NCBI GenBank assembly: GCA_973895155.1
Contig: OZ316899.1
Location: 1,736,001 to 1,800,000 of the forward strand
Length of the DNA: 64,000 nucleotides
DNA from: Marsupella aquatica
Lineage: Eukaryota > Marchantiophyta
Direction: 5' to 3'
Each line of letters begins with the position of its first letter. Position 1 is the first letter of the stretch. Below are positions 1-10,274 of the stretch, piece after piece. The translations under genes were made by a program, and so were the position numbers. Below the pieces are notes generated by a model. The model was not told where the DNA came from and did no database searches. It saw only the letters and a program-made list of their open reading frames with translations.

Positions 1-37
1 TGGTCGACACATGATACTATTCAATCATGAGACTTAC

Positions 38-383
38 CGTGATGATGGAGAATCCAGGAAGAGTGGAGTTCTGGCTTCCATTTCCAACTGGTCCCAATCT
101 TCCTGGTCTACTTCCATGGTAGGCCTCTCGCCCTGAGGTGCATGTGGTCCAAAGTGAACGTCCACAAGGTGGGCAAAAGCTTCCTCTTCAAGAATGGGTG
201 CATCCCCCTCATCTCCATTGTCCTCATCAAAGTCTCCATCATATGCATCATGGTACTCCTCATGGTCACTATCCCCTCAACATCTTCCTCATCAGAAAAG
301 TGCAGAGTGGCCCGTAGGTGAAAGTCATGCGCTGACATCGTCATCATGGATGGGTGAGGTGTAGGGGTAACGTATGCACCATC
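38..383 (-). pseudogene. CACTA TNP2-type transposase exon (acidic linker, start of core); continues off window
   Basis: This is an exon bounded by an acceptor (AATTGTAG before 383) and a donor (GTAAGT after 38). One frame gives a strongly acidic stretch rich in D, E and G, ending in EARTPLFLDSPSSR just before the donor. That ending resembles the sequence introducing the TNP2 transposase core of CACTA elements, where an A-x-TPLF/Y-x-x-S motif follows an acidic linker. The N-terminal third is open in a different frame from the acidic part, so a one-base frameshift near 300 is likely. The catalytic core would lie left of base 1. It follows the SET ORF (500-1312) and the RD-rich exon (1441-1987) on the same strand. 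The family call rests on the short motif, acidity and CACTA context. Confidence 0.5.
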
Positions 384-499
384 CTACAATTGTTAAAATC
401 ATTATTTAATACAATATTATAATCGAACAAATAATAAAATATGATTTAATGCAATATGCAACAATGGGTCCATATATTCTGAATGTATCATGTCCATCC

Positions 500-1312
500 T
501 CAATGCCAATCATAATCTACAAAAATCTCTTCCCCTGCTTGAATGGTGCGGCTAGCATGGGTCAAGATGTAATGAGTACAAGCCTGTGGCAAACGAGGGT
601 GGGTCTGGTCATGGTACTCGTGCCACTCAACGTTTGGCCTAAAACCTAAACGCCGACAACCCACAGTGCTATTGATGTAACCTGCCAAGTTTCCAGTGCG
701 GGGTAGATAACCATCCATCTGAGCATACCTAGGGTCTAGCTTGACAGACATTCCATATCGACCAAAGGTCGGACATTGTCGAGACAAGATGCGCCATTGC
801 TGTGCAAAATACTTTGGCCCATAGAATGGAAAGAGCTGAGGCAAGTCCTCGGGCTGACAACCATCAGGGACCACAATATCTACAAGTGCAAATAATCCTA
901 ATCCTATGTTGGGGCCCAATGTGGAGGGAAGGAGGACCCAAGGGCGGCCCCAGACTATGATAGGTTCCCTGATTGGAAGGTCCAATGGGAGCCCAAATTG
1001 GGTAGGAAATGAGTCCTTTATGATGTCCAAGGCTCTCCCACGTAACTCTCTCGGTTCCCAGGCACTAGATGCATCAAGAAAAGGGCAACGGGGTGGCCTC
1101 ATCCTAGGCGGACGAGACTCCAACGACCGTGGTCTAGTACTGACCACTACTCCCCTCTCAATAGGGTGCACCCGTGCCACCCTCACCCTATCAAATACAC
1201 GGTCTATTGCCCGTAAGGTGGCATCTAGTGCCGATGGGGGGACCAGTGCAGAGAGCACTCGACGTGCAACCTCTCTCATGCGGTCCTTAGGGGGAGACCG
1301 TACAATAAGAAT
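500..1312 (-). CDS. SET-domain protein (putative lysine methyltransferase) exon inside the CACTA transposase gene
   Basis: This exon encodes 270 residues; the ORF is open from 1369, and an acceptor (GTGGAACAG) sits before 1312. The C-terminal half carries SET-domain signatures in order: GLGLFALVDIVVP (the G-x-G-x-F-A motif that binds AdoMet), NLAGYINSTVG followed by PNVEW (the position of the NHxCxPN motif) and finally GEEIFVDYDW next to the stop. SET proteins transfer methyl groups from AdoMet to lysines, usually on histones. The canonical NHSC is altered to INST, so activity is uncertain. The first ~110 residues are arginine-rich and unrecognised. It is uninterrupted although both neighbouring exons are broken. 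It lies between the CPCR-motif exon and the TNP2-like exon of the same strand, so it is either an alternative C-terminus of the transposase gene or a captured gene. Confidence 0.65.
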   Translation of the reverse strand: MLIVRSPPKDRMREVARRVLSALVPPSALDATLRAIDRVFDRVRVARVHPIERGVVVSTRPRSLESRPPRMRPPRCPFLDASSAWEPRELRGRALDIIKDSFPTQFGLPLDLPIREPIIVWGRPWVLLPSTLGPNIGLGLFALVDIVVPDGCQPEDLPQLFPFYGPKYFAQQWRILSRQCPTFGRYGMSVKLDPRYAQMDGYLPRTGNLAGYINSTVGCRRLGFRPNVEWHEYHDQTHPRLPQACTHYILTHASRTIQAGEEIFVDYDWH

Positions 1313-1440
1313 CTGTTCCACATGTATGCAACAAAATTTCAGAAAGAGAGAAACATGAACATTGCTCAAGAAGCCAACCTACCCCAACCTAGTAAAAGTT
1401 AAAGTTACTCAAAATGGTTGTGCAAAAGGATAAAACTTAC

Positions 1441-1987
1441 CTCTGGTGTCGGTGGAACATAACAACCGTGGATCCCTAAGTGGCTAACGATGGTAGTGCT
1501 CTCGTGAGATACAACACCCTTGCATCATCTACAAGGGCAAGGCATCTTGCGGACTGGTCCAATACCATGAAGAGTAGCCATGGCCGCTCCAAACCCCTCC
1601 TCCACTGGCAAAGGTGAGTTGTATGCCTGGGGCTCACGTGATCGCCGACGACGGTGTGACCAATGATGGCGGCTCCTCTCTCCTTTCGTCCTCATGACTG
1701 GGACGATGATGACCTTGAGATCCACTAGTCGTCCTCCGGGGCAATGACTCACGACCCCTGCTCTCTGGTGAATAATCCCTCCTCTATGGCGAATAATCCC
1801 TCCTATCCAGTGAGTCATCCCTCCACCTATCCGGCGTATAGTCCCTCCTCCTAACCAGTGAATGATCCCTCCTCCTATCCGGCAAATAGTCTCTACCCCT
1901 ATCACGATGCCGGTATCTGGAGCCAAGACTCGTATCCCCATCATCTCTCTCATCAGACAGAGAGTCCGATGCATAGATCACCATGCC
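1441..1987 (-). pseudogene. CACTA transposase N-terminal exon: RD-rich repeats plus CPCRxC zinc-type motif
   Basis: The exon starts after an acceptor (TTTGTTGCAG, 1988) and ends at a GTAAGT donor (1440-1435). The first part encodes a low-complexity repeat of R/D/S/P with units such as RRDYSPDR. After a frame change come MPCPCR, a TGA stop, CKGV and, some residues on, HLGIHG. C-P-C-R-x-C-x(n)-HL-x-x-HG resembles the zinc-binding 'transposase-associated' domain found N-terminal to TNP2 in plant CACTA proteins. An in-frame TAG in the RD repeat, the frame change and the TGA at the likely tryptophan between R and C mark it as decayed. Upstream is at least one more intron, so the true start is not visible. 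The RS/RD tract recalls splicing-factor-like low-complexity regions. Confidence 0.5.
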
Positions 1988-2029
1988 CTGCAACAAATTA
2001 AACCGTCTTTGATTAATGCGTAGGGAAGG

Positions 2030-2290
2030 ATCCAAACCCTAAACCTACCACACAAACCCTAACCCTAAAGTACAATGCCATACAATACGTTACAAGGCCT
2101 TAACGTCGTTTTTCAAAGCAACCCTAACATTTAACGTCATCAATGGACCCGCAAACAATGACCTTTAAAACACGAAGGACGATGTTTATCTAGATTAACG
2201 TCGTTAAGTACGATGTATTATGTACGTTGTTTCACCTAACAACGTCTGTAACGACGTAAAATCAGGAAAACGGCGGATCCGCGAGGTTAG
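2030..2290. promoter_or_regulatory. Divergent intergenic region with telo-box-like and ACGTCGT motifs
   Basis: The spacer separates the minus-strand transposase gene from the plus-strand second ORF. At 2033-2066 it holds CCCTAAA/CCCTAAC copies, resembling plant telo-box promoter motifs. At 2095-2265 it holds several AACGTCGT/ACGACGT-type motifs in both orientations. The same motif clusters recur at 3690-3925 and 5460-5885. A bidirectional promoter or transposase-binding region is an inference from position. Confidence 0.4.
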
Positions 2291-2435
2291 GCATCCCCGG
2301 TCATTTCCTTTGGGAAACATCGGGGGAGTATTGAGGGAGTGTTTGAATGTGACTCACATTCGACATTCCCCACCTCTAGTCCTTACCTCTCCTTGCCTCC
2401 TCTACCTCACATAGTTGCTCACAGAATAGTCTGCC

Positions 2436-4478
2436 ATGTCGTATCCAGGCTATCTTCCCTGTAGTGTGAACTTTGATGCACTGAAGGTGGTTCTAGAGGA
2501 TCCAAAGGAGTTGGAGAAGGTGCATCGAGCCCTACGTTCAACACATTCACTAGTTCAAGCATTCAACCATAGCTGGCAATTCATGGGAGGACAAGGAACA
2601 AAGGAGTCTAGGTTTATAGAATACCTGGAGAGTATTGAGGCCAACACTCTTGCCGACGAGGAGGGGGCCGAGATTGAGGAGGGGGCCGTGATTGAAGTGC
2701 CTGAATCCACGCCCGAGCTTGATGGGGCATCAATTGATATGCTGCCTTCGTTCTCGAGTCTACCAGACGATGGTTGGGATGATCCTGCCTTCACTGGGAT
2801 TCAACTAGATTGTCAAGCAGAAGCTTGAACTCCTATCAAGAGTCAAGTGACAATCCCACATGAGAGATACAGGCCAGAAGATGATAGGAGGGACCATCAG
2901 CAACATAGGAGGAGGAGGAGGTGATCTCGTTCTTCGTCAAACAGCAGCACTGAAAAGGAGAAGGTGAAAGGGGAAAGGATCCAATGACCACAATGCAGGC
3001 ACTTCTAGCAAGAGACATAGGGAAGATCGACATACAGGAGCAGAGAGGAGAGAAGACCACTCACGATCATTTCCTCCAGAGCGGCAACTTCCTTCTCAAC
3101 AAGCTGCAGCTGCTTTTGCCAATAGGGAGCACCTTCCCACCATCACCCTTGCCGCTTTTGATGCTAGGCCGGACGTCATGGATGAGAAAGCACTCACGAA
3201 CAGAGTGCAAACGTGCGTAGCTAAACACTGTCCCGGTTGGACTACTTGGAAGGAGCTTGTGCATAACCAGAAGAAGTTCCAATTGCTCCTGAATGACGTG
3301 CAGGCTGGATTCAGAAATGGGCGAGAGATTGACTACCGCCACATTAGGAAGAAGATTGTGAATCACCTAGCTGATCGGCGTTTCAGGTGGAGAGCCAAGG
3401 TCCAAAAACTGAGATGCTTGAGGACAAGGGATTACAAGAAACCTGATGGGATGAGTGAAGAGGACTTCAAATTGATTGTCTCCAAATTGGAAGCAGCCCC
3501 AGACACCCTAGTTGGCAAGCGAGTGCATATGGGAGACAAGGCCACTGCTGTTCGAAAAGCGAGTGGCAAGAAGGTGACTAATTTTTGGGGGCAGGGAGGA
3601 TGGGGAGGATTTCTTGCAACCTATGTAAGTGCAGTGACTCACTCTATACTCATTGAAGTCTGCATTCTGTGGTTGTGTGCTGTTGCGGTGAAATCCTGTG
3701 CTTTACGTCATTTTTTAGTATTAACGTCGTCTTGGCCGCACATGACCTTCCCTCTTACAACGTTTTCTTAGACGTACCTCGCCTCTAACTACGTTAGCAC
3801 TGTATTAACGTCGTCCTATCGACGTTAATACTATGGAGTCCCCCTGAACGTCTTAATGGATGACATATGTATTAGTAACGTTGTATGATGATAGGTAAAT
3901 AACATCGCCCTGAACGACGTAACTTCCCTTTGCTGCAGAAGCGGAAGTATGGCCGAGATGCTGAGCCGAGTGAGCAGGAGCGGCTATACTCTAAGCGATA
4001 TGGCCCGGCAGCCCTATGGGCAAAGCTTGACTCTGTTATGGAAGACCACCCGGTAAGTGTGCTAGCTTGTTCAGTACCATTCCATAGACCTAGACTGAAA
4101 CTGTATCTTATGCAAACCTAGACTGAAATTGTATCTTGTGCACAAGTGGATTGGACTGCACCAGAGGGTTTAGTAGCACGACCCATTGAGGAGGATGAGG
4201 AGCCCAACACTGTAGCCCTGGAGGAGGGTACCCAGGAGGAGGACCCAATACCTTGCGATCAACAGGGCTCCACTTCTCGTGACCTTTTCCCTGTACTGGA
4301 GACTCATAGGGCCAGAGGACAGGGAAGGGAGAGACAGAGGGAGGAGGGAGATAGAGATAGAGAGAGGAGAAGGAGGAGTGGTGAGAGGCGGTCCACTAGG
4401 GTAACACGTAGGGCCTCATTCACAATTGGAGGACCCAAAAGGAACGTCACACTCAAAAGTGACCATAGTTTATTATGA
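2436..4478 (+). pseudogene. Second CACTA ORF (TNPA/'transposase 24'-like), multi-exon, with breaks
   Basis: Coding segments are 2436-2828 (130 aa, acidic end), an R/S/H-rich stretch about 2850-3160 with one TGA and a frame change, 3178-3624 (lysine/arginine-rich; DYRHIRKKIVNHLADRRFRW and later GGWGGF), 3937-4051 and 4146-4478 (R/E-rich tail). The introns have good signals: GTAAGT after 3624 and CTGCAG before 3937; GTAAGT after 4051. The layout of a small, highly charged protein encoded divergently from the transposase resembles the TNPA-type protein of CACTA elements, which binds subterminal repeats. I do not recognise a catalytic motif. A small plus-strand R/G/S-rich open stretch near 5110-5218 might be a further 3' exon. 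The assignment is mostly from context. Confidence 0.45.
3690..3925. repeat. ACGTCGT motif cluster inside an intron
   Basis: The intron of the plus-strand ORF (about 3625-3936) contains repeated AACGTCGT, GACGTT and AACGTT variants in both orientations, the same motif family as at 2095-2265 and 5460-5885. Spacing is irregular, so this is a motif cluster and not a tandem satellite. Confidence 0.5.
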
Positions 4479-5047
4479 TTTAGGATATCATTTTTAGGGT
4501 GTAATGAGATGATATAGAAAATTTGATGTACTATACTTAATAAACATCCTATAGGTTTGTAACATTCATTAAACTATCTAGCATTTAAAACTTTGAAGTT
4601 TTCCTTATATGTCCTTCAAAGATTGATAAAAGGACTTGTCACGCAACGGGTCACATCATTTCAAGACTCAAAAGGACTCTAAAAAATGCATTTTAGACAA
4701 TAAAATTTTACCAAAGCATGCATACTAATAGCATAGTCTTATATTTCACTTAAATAGTGACACACACTAAACCTTTATGTACAGGACAAAAATAATCAAT
4801 AATTTTGGCTTATTTAGGGCCATCAATAAAAGGATCCCTTCAAACAGTTGAAAACTTGATGTATCTACATGGTGAGGTAGGTTACACCATGTAAAATAGT
4901 CTTGTGAAAAAATTAGACTTAAATGTCTTGAGATAAAATCATGATGAACCTTTTTCCATGTTATGAAAGTCATTTTTCACTAAAAAAGCATGTTTTTGAG
5001 TCCTAAAAGTGGTTCCTGCTAGGTACACCCAATTGTGAATGAGGCCG
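4412..5047. repeat. Short inverted duplication of a coding segment flanking AT-rich DNA
   Basis: The end of the second CACTA ORF (about 4412-4447, containing CCTCATTCACAATTGG) recurs in inverted orientation at about 5010-5047. Between them lies ~560 bp of AT-rich sequence (4470-5000) with no recognisable gene. The pair could form a hairpin at the 3' end of the transcript or mark an inversion breakpoint. Confidence 0.5.
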
Positions 5048-5459
5048 TAGCACCAGGCAGATAGTGCCAAAACCTAGAGGCAAGGCTCCACCCTTGGCTG
5101 CACCAGAACCCAGAAGGCAGTAGCAGTGCCTCAGAGCAGGATGACCAACAGTATCTGTTGCGTCGGCGACGAGGCGGAGGATCAGGACGTGATAGGCCCC
5201 ATTCTCAACGACATTAGGTTGTAGGTATTTCAGTAGCAGGAGGTCCTCCATGCATTATGTACATATTTTTTGCCATTTTGATTCAGGCCACCCATTTGTG
5301 GTGGCACCTCATTCCGGGTTACAATATGTAAAAACACATGGTTATATTGTGTGTGAGCTGAACCCTAACAAGGACCCCACCCAGACAGTGCAATGTGTAA
5401 TAGGATGTATGTACTCTCGTATACGTCCTCCTTTATAAGACCTTTAACCACCACAATAC

Positions 5460-5885
5460 ATTGTTGAGCCCTACATAAGCCAACGTACGTCGCATAACAA
5501 GAGCACGATACATCGTCCCCTACTATGTCAACTTACCCAAACGTCTCAAAGAGGTCATAATATACCGGCCACGGATGATGCTAAAATAATACGATGTTTA
5601 GTGCATTGCACATTACGACGTACTAGACGTGCTTAATGTTTCGTTACGTAGCCTGACACGACGTTTATGGGTAAACTTAAACACGAGCATTGGGTTTATT
5701 TTACGTAGCCTAACACGTTGTAAAATCATATACCTCCTATTGTACGACGTTAAGAACAATGTTCTGGACGTGGTAAAGAGCGTCTCCCCAAATGTGGTAA
5801 TTAACGTCGCTCTATTAACGTCGTGAATGAGGTCTTTCCTCCGCTGGCCATATACGTCGTGATTAACGTCTTCTAAAAGTCCGTT
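5460..5885. repeat. ACGTCGT motif cluster between coding part and subterminal repeats
   Basis: Roughly ten variants of AACGTCGT/ACGACGTT and ACGTAGCCT occur in both orientations. With the clusters at 2.1 and 3.7 kb this makes three islands of the motif inside one element. Function is unknown; binding by an element-encoded protein is a reasonable guess. Confidence 0.5.
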
Positions 5886-5911
5886 AATCAACCGTAAAAT
5901 GTAGTTGTGTT

Positions 5912-7090
5912 TGGGCAAATGACTCCAAAGTCATACAACTTGGGTGATGCCCTTCCATGATGCAAAATGTGTGTTTTAAAAAGTGTTGTGGAGACCAAGT
6001 GGCATAACTAGTGGCTCAGGGTGTACAAGTACCCCATCCCGCACCATGTGGAGTGGGTAGCATCCCTAATGGCCGGCTACGATCACGTATATTGCGAATA
6101 AGCCCCAAGGAGTCATATTGTCCATGGCATGCTTGACTGCCGCCTTGACATCATCAATGACTTATTTTTGTGTCATTTGCTTAAATGACACCTCTCGGCA
6201 CTCCACAAATGACAAAAACCTTTAGTCAAGTGCACAAATGACTCTATATCCCTTGCAAATGACAAAATGCGAGTGGTTTGCACCCCTCTAAACAACTTGG
6301 GAGTGTTTTGCCCAAAGTTGGGCCATGCCCTTCCAAGGTGAAAAAGTTGGGTCATAAAAACTATTGCGAGGCCAAATTGAGATAACTAGTGGCCCAGAGT
6401 TTAGGTGTACCCTACCCCGCACCATGTGGAGTGGGTAGCATCCCTAATGCTGGGCTACAATCATGGATATAGCCAATTGACCCTCGAAGGCCCCAAAGAG
6501 TCATATTGTCCATGGCATGCATGACTGCAATAGTGACATCATGAATGACCTATTTTTGTGTCATTTACATGAATGATGTCTCCCAGCACTTCCTAAATGA
6601 CACAAACCCTTAGTCACGTGCACAAATGACTCTAGATCCCTTGCCAATGACTCACAATAGTGGTTTGCACCCCTGTGGGCAAATGACTTCAAAGTCATAC
6701 AACTTGGGAGTGTTTTGCCCAAAGTTGGGTGATGCCCTTCCATGATGCAAAATGTGTGTTTTAAAAAGTGTTGTGGAGTCCAAATGGCATAACCAGTGGC
6801 CCAGGGTTGTCAAGTACCCTATCCCGCACCATGTGAAGTGGGTATCATCCTTAATGGCCGGCCCCTATCACCAATGGGGTCAATCAGCCACCAAAGGCTC
6901 TTAAGAGTCATATTCTGCATGGCATACATGACCACAACATTGACATCCCAATTGAAATGACATTTGCATAAATGACATCTAGCGGCACTTGTCAAATGAC
7001 TAGAAAGTTGAGTGAGAGCAAAAATGATTGGGAATCCTTTGCAAATAACATGAATATTATATTGAAAAAATGACATGAGCAAATATAGGC
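5912..7090. repeat. Three tandem ~390-bp subterminal repeats
   Basis: The block GGTGATGCCCTTCCATGATG begins near 5945, 6320 (diverged) and 6730. A second landmark, CCCGCACCATGTG, follows in each unit near 6037, 6417 and 6825. Units are therefore about 380-400 bp and diverged by substitutions and small indels. Each contains AAATGAC/GTCATTT pairs. The repeats sit just inside the CACTA terminus, as subterminal repeats of this superfamily do. Confidence 0.6.
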
Positions 7091-7489
7091 ATGTAGTATC
7101 TAAATTCTAAACCTTAAACCCCAGACCTATGCCCGAGAGTGTTATTTGGCAACCTTGCATGCCCCCATATATACTCCAACATGTGAAATGTGAATACAAC
7201 TTAAGGAATGTAAACACTTCAGGAGTCCTTGGCATATATAGGAAAGATGTAATAAATGGGTGCAAGTATATATAAATGTACATACTTATTAGAGATTATC
7301 AAGCCTTTAAGTTGTACATCAATTTAATGATGAGACTCACAACAAAAGAAGGCTTGTTAGGTCTCTAAATGTATTTCAAATCTAATATGTGAGTGCCACT
7401 AGTCTTTATATATACTACCATACGTTTTGGATGACTAATCATACCCTAAACCCTAAAACATATACTAAACCATAAACCTCAAAATAGTC

Positions 7490-7888
7490 ATATGTTGTTT
7501 ATCATGTCATTTATCACTTTTGGTTTAAATGACTACTAACATTTTTAAACACTGATATTTGCATATTTGATTTATTAGTCATTAGTCACCGTCGTCTAAA
7601 ATGACTTCCCATATGTGAAACACTGATATGACAGAGTTTTTGTTAATTGTGTCATTCACAAAGACTGTCCAAAATGACTACAACTCATGATTGTTGTCAT
7701 TATAGCAGTCAAAGTCATTTGGCTCATTGGTTTAAATGACACTATTGCAAGTATTAGTCATTTTTTGCACCCCGTCATTTTGGACAGTCATTTCAATGTC
7801 ATTTATGTCATGTCATTTACATATTTTGTCATTTGAGCACATAAGTCATATGTGTCATAGTCATAAAAGGCCCCATTTTCTACTAGTG
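7490..7888. repeat. CACTA right end: subterminal GTCATTT motifs and terminal inverted repeat
   Basis: More than a dozen GTCATTT/AAATGAC motifs in both orientations precede the terminus at 7869-7888. A short CCCTAAACCCTAAA stretch occurs just before this block (7444-7458). Dense short motifs in both orientations next to the end are where the accessory transposition protein of CACTA elements binds. Confidence 0.65.
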
Positions 7889-8814
7889 CAATCAGAGCTT
7901 TGTGAACCCGCCTTTCACAGATTGTGATCCAACCTTTAGTGCAGATCGACGATAGCTAACAATCAACACGATAGCCTCAACATCCCAAACTGATTTCCTT
8001 CGATAGCCAGCCCACGATAATGTCCAAACTCAAAACCTGTCACCAATCATAGATCTGTACATCGATCGGTAAGTAGGCTGATCGGACAGCAACTCAACAT
8101 CGCTACAGATCGAGATAACAACGATCTGTTCGGTAACAACACACGATCCGGGCTACCACGAACCGTCGACAACTCAATCAATCGAACTTCTGTCCGCACA
8201 GTCCGTACAACAGATTTCAAATCTGATCTTTCAATGTAATCTCCTCAACAATCGGCACAACGATCCTGGTCAACAATACCCCATCGATCCCGCACCAATC
8301 CGATCACACACGTATGTCAAGCCAGCGCACCTTGCACTACTCAAGGAATCCACGTTACACAAGCGGAGCTCACAGCCACCATAGCCACTTAAGCTCCTCT
8401 CTCTCCAAGGCTCAACATTGAAAGATGACCTTTCAATGCCTCACAAGTGAGAAGTACCCTCTCACACAAACCTGACGGAACCTTATCGGCTCATATAGTA
8501 CACATACCAAACATACAGATCTAGATAGTACGATACACTCTAACACTACCTAGAATGGTGTGACACAACCGACACCGGCCCGGTTGGCAGACAGAAGATC
8601 TGTGCTAGCCTATGCTCCGTGAGTGATAAGGTTTGCCCTAAAACCTTGTTGGTCAATGCATCAGTGTCGAAATTGGAGATGAACTCACAAATCTCCTTTG
8701 GCCCGACTGCGCACGGTGTCGTGCCGAAAGATTTCGGCTCAGGAATGGCTTTTATAGGGGATGATGGGTGAGGCCTCCCGGTTGGGTTGCGTGCATGCTG
8801 ACTTGGAGGGGCTG
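7889..8814. other. No gene seen
   Basis: Beyond the CACTA end the sequence is CGATC-rich and unstructured. All frames carry frequent stops. No repeat or element end was recognised up to the minisatellites that start near 8820. Confidence 0.5.
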
Positions 8815-8819
8815 CTTGG

Positions 8820-9245
8820 TTGGATGGATTGAGGTTTGGTGATTGGGTGACTCGGCGTCACCAGGTTTGGTGTTTGGGTGAGTCACCAGGCTTGGAGTTT
8901 GGATGAGCCTCGCTGCTGGCAGTTGGCTCAGGCTGGATGGTTGGGTTTCTGATGCTACTTAAGACTTGACCCTCGGCTCATTGAGGTTGGCGGTTGTCTA
9001 TTGAGATATGTTGAGTTGCGTTCTGTGCGTTTCGCTCCGTTTTGCAGAACTCGACTGTTGTGCGGCGGTTTTGGAGTTTCGAGTGAGTTTTTGATCCAGG
9101 TGGGGATTTTTCGATCCAGGCGGGGAATTTCTCGAGTCTGGAGTCTCATTGATCCAGGCGGGGATTTCTTGAGTTTGGAGTCTTGTCGATCCAGGCGAGG
9201 ATTTCTTGAGTTTGGAGCCTCGTTGGTCCAGGCCCGAGTTCCGTG
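8820..9245. repeat. Two minisatellite-like tracts
   Basis: Around 8825-8910 a ~35-bp unit containing GGTTTGGTGTTTGGGTGA repeats. At 9090-9240 a ~40-bp unit with GATCCAGGCGGGGATTTCTT followed by GAGTTTGGAGTCT is repeated about four times with changes. They precede the LTR-like sequence at 9360. Confidence 0.6.
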
Positions 9246-9671
9246 CGAGCTGTTTTAGACTAGTGGAGTAGCTAGTCAAGTTTTTGGTTTTGTGAGCTAA
9301 GGAGGATAGTTTTTCCGTCAGATTTGGAGTAGTTAGTCACTTGAGGAGTTCTACTCGACAAGTTAGAGGTAGCGGCCCGCCGTAGGGCCAGCTACCAGAC
9401 TCTTGCGGGCAAGCTTACTCGAGGGCACCTATTGTAACCTTTGTGAGAAAAGTAAAAAATATAAAGGAGTGAGAGTTCGCTCCAAAAAGTGCTTGTCACC
9501 TGTCCCGATCGCAGCCAGAAACGCATAGTTTTCCCGAGGAGCCCCTAACTTTAAGTCCTCGCGACAACGGTCTCCATAGCAAGTGAGCAAACTGCTCCAA
9601 TTGATGCTCCTTGAGATAGTCCGCGTGGTCGAGTTTCTTGATCGCAATCCAGACTACCTTGGGGACGCGGA

Positions 9672-10274
9672 TTACCTGTAATAAGTTAAACTTTGGATTA
9701 TCCACGGGCCGTCGGGTCTGGTTGGTCGGGGATTTGTCGGGGTAGTTGCAGGGGTGGCGTTAGTTGGCGTTGTCGGTTTGGGGGCCGACGTCGTCCTTGA
9801 CCGCTTCCAAGAACGCTGCTCAAGCTGCGGACTAGCACGCTCGGAACCCAAGGAACACTCAGTGTTGTTCACGGGACGGACTTGGGACCGGTTTGGTGGT
9901 ACGCCGATGGTCATCGGCTGAGGGGCTGGGGGTGGTGTCGGGGTAGCCATATCCCAGTTGAAGGTGTTGGAGCTTTCCTTGAGGAACGTAAGGTTATGCG
10001 CCGCTTCCCATTGTCTTCTGATGTCTTCTTCACGCTTCTCGGCTGTAATCTGCTGGTCGATGTATCCCGGAATCTTGTCAAACTCTGCTAGAGTCAGTCT
10101 CTGGTTGCCCTTCAGCCTAAAGAACTTTGCGGGAACTTCAAGAATTGCCTCTACCACCGATCTGAACCCTTCCTCACTGATATATAGCTCGGTGATGTAA
10201 TCCCATAGCTCGTTGTAACTGGAATCCCTAGTGATGGTTGTCTTCTCACAGTTAACCTGTGCTATCTTGGTCAC
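9672..10274 (-). CDS. Hypothetical 200-residue protein, antisense inside LTR-like unit
   Basis: The ORF is uninterrupted for 200 codons, unusual amid decayed sequence. Residues 1-110 look globular and charged. Residues ~112-190 are rich in proline, threonine and asparagine (TPTPPPAPQP). The end is WIIQSLTYYR. No family is recognised, and no promoter was identified. It opposes the polypurine tract and LTR-like repeats of the host unit. Some plant Ty3/gypsy families do carry an extra antisense ORF near the 3' LTR, which would fit. A chance ORF in GC-richer DNA is the alternative; the overlapping opposite-strand ORFs are much shorter. Confidence 0.4.
   Translation of the reverse strand: MTKIAQVNCEKTTITRDSSYNELWDYITELYISEEGFRSVVEAILEVPAKFFRLKGNQRLTLAEFDKIPGYIDQQITAEKREEDIRRQWEAAHNLTFLKESSNTFNWDMATPTPPPAPQPMTIGVPPNRSQVRPVNNTECSLGSERASPQLEQRSWKRSRTTSAPKPTTPTNATPATTPTNPRPTRPDGPWIIQSLTYYR

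Larger units (their letters stand above)
1..7888. mobile_element. CACTA (En/Spm-like) DNA transposon, right part; left end outside window
   Basis: The right terminus is directly visible: bases 7869-7888 read CACTAGTAGAAAATGGGGCC on the minus strand, the classic CACTA terminal inverted repeat, followed by CAA (7889-7891) as a possible 3-bp target duplication. Inward lie about 2 kb of subterminal repeats (5912-7888), then two divergent genes: a minus-strand transposase-type gene (start near 2 kb, running off the left edge) and a plus-strand second ORF (2436-4478). This is the standard plan of a CACTA element, with a TNP2-type transposase, a second TNPA-like protein and repetitive ends. No matching left terminus occurs in the window, which fits the transposase running past base 1. 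A nested arrangement of two elements cannot be excluded. Confidence 0.65.

Noticed and set aside
2033-2066. CCCTAAA copies as a telomere remnant
   Set aside because: There are only three or four irregular units next to a divergent promoter; a telo-box explanation suffices. The pairs at 54873 and 56881 are part of the tandem unit.
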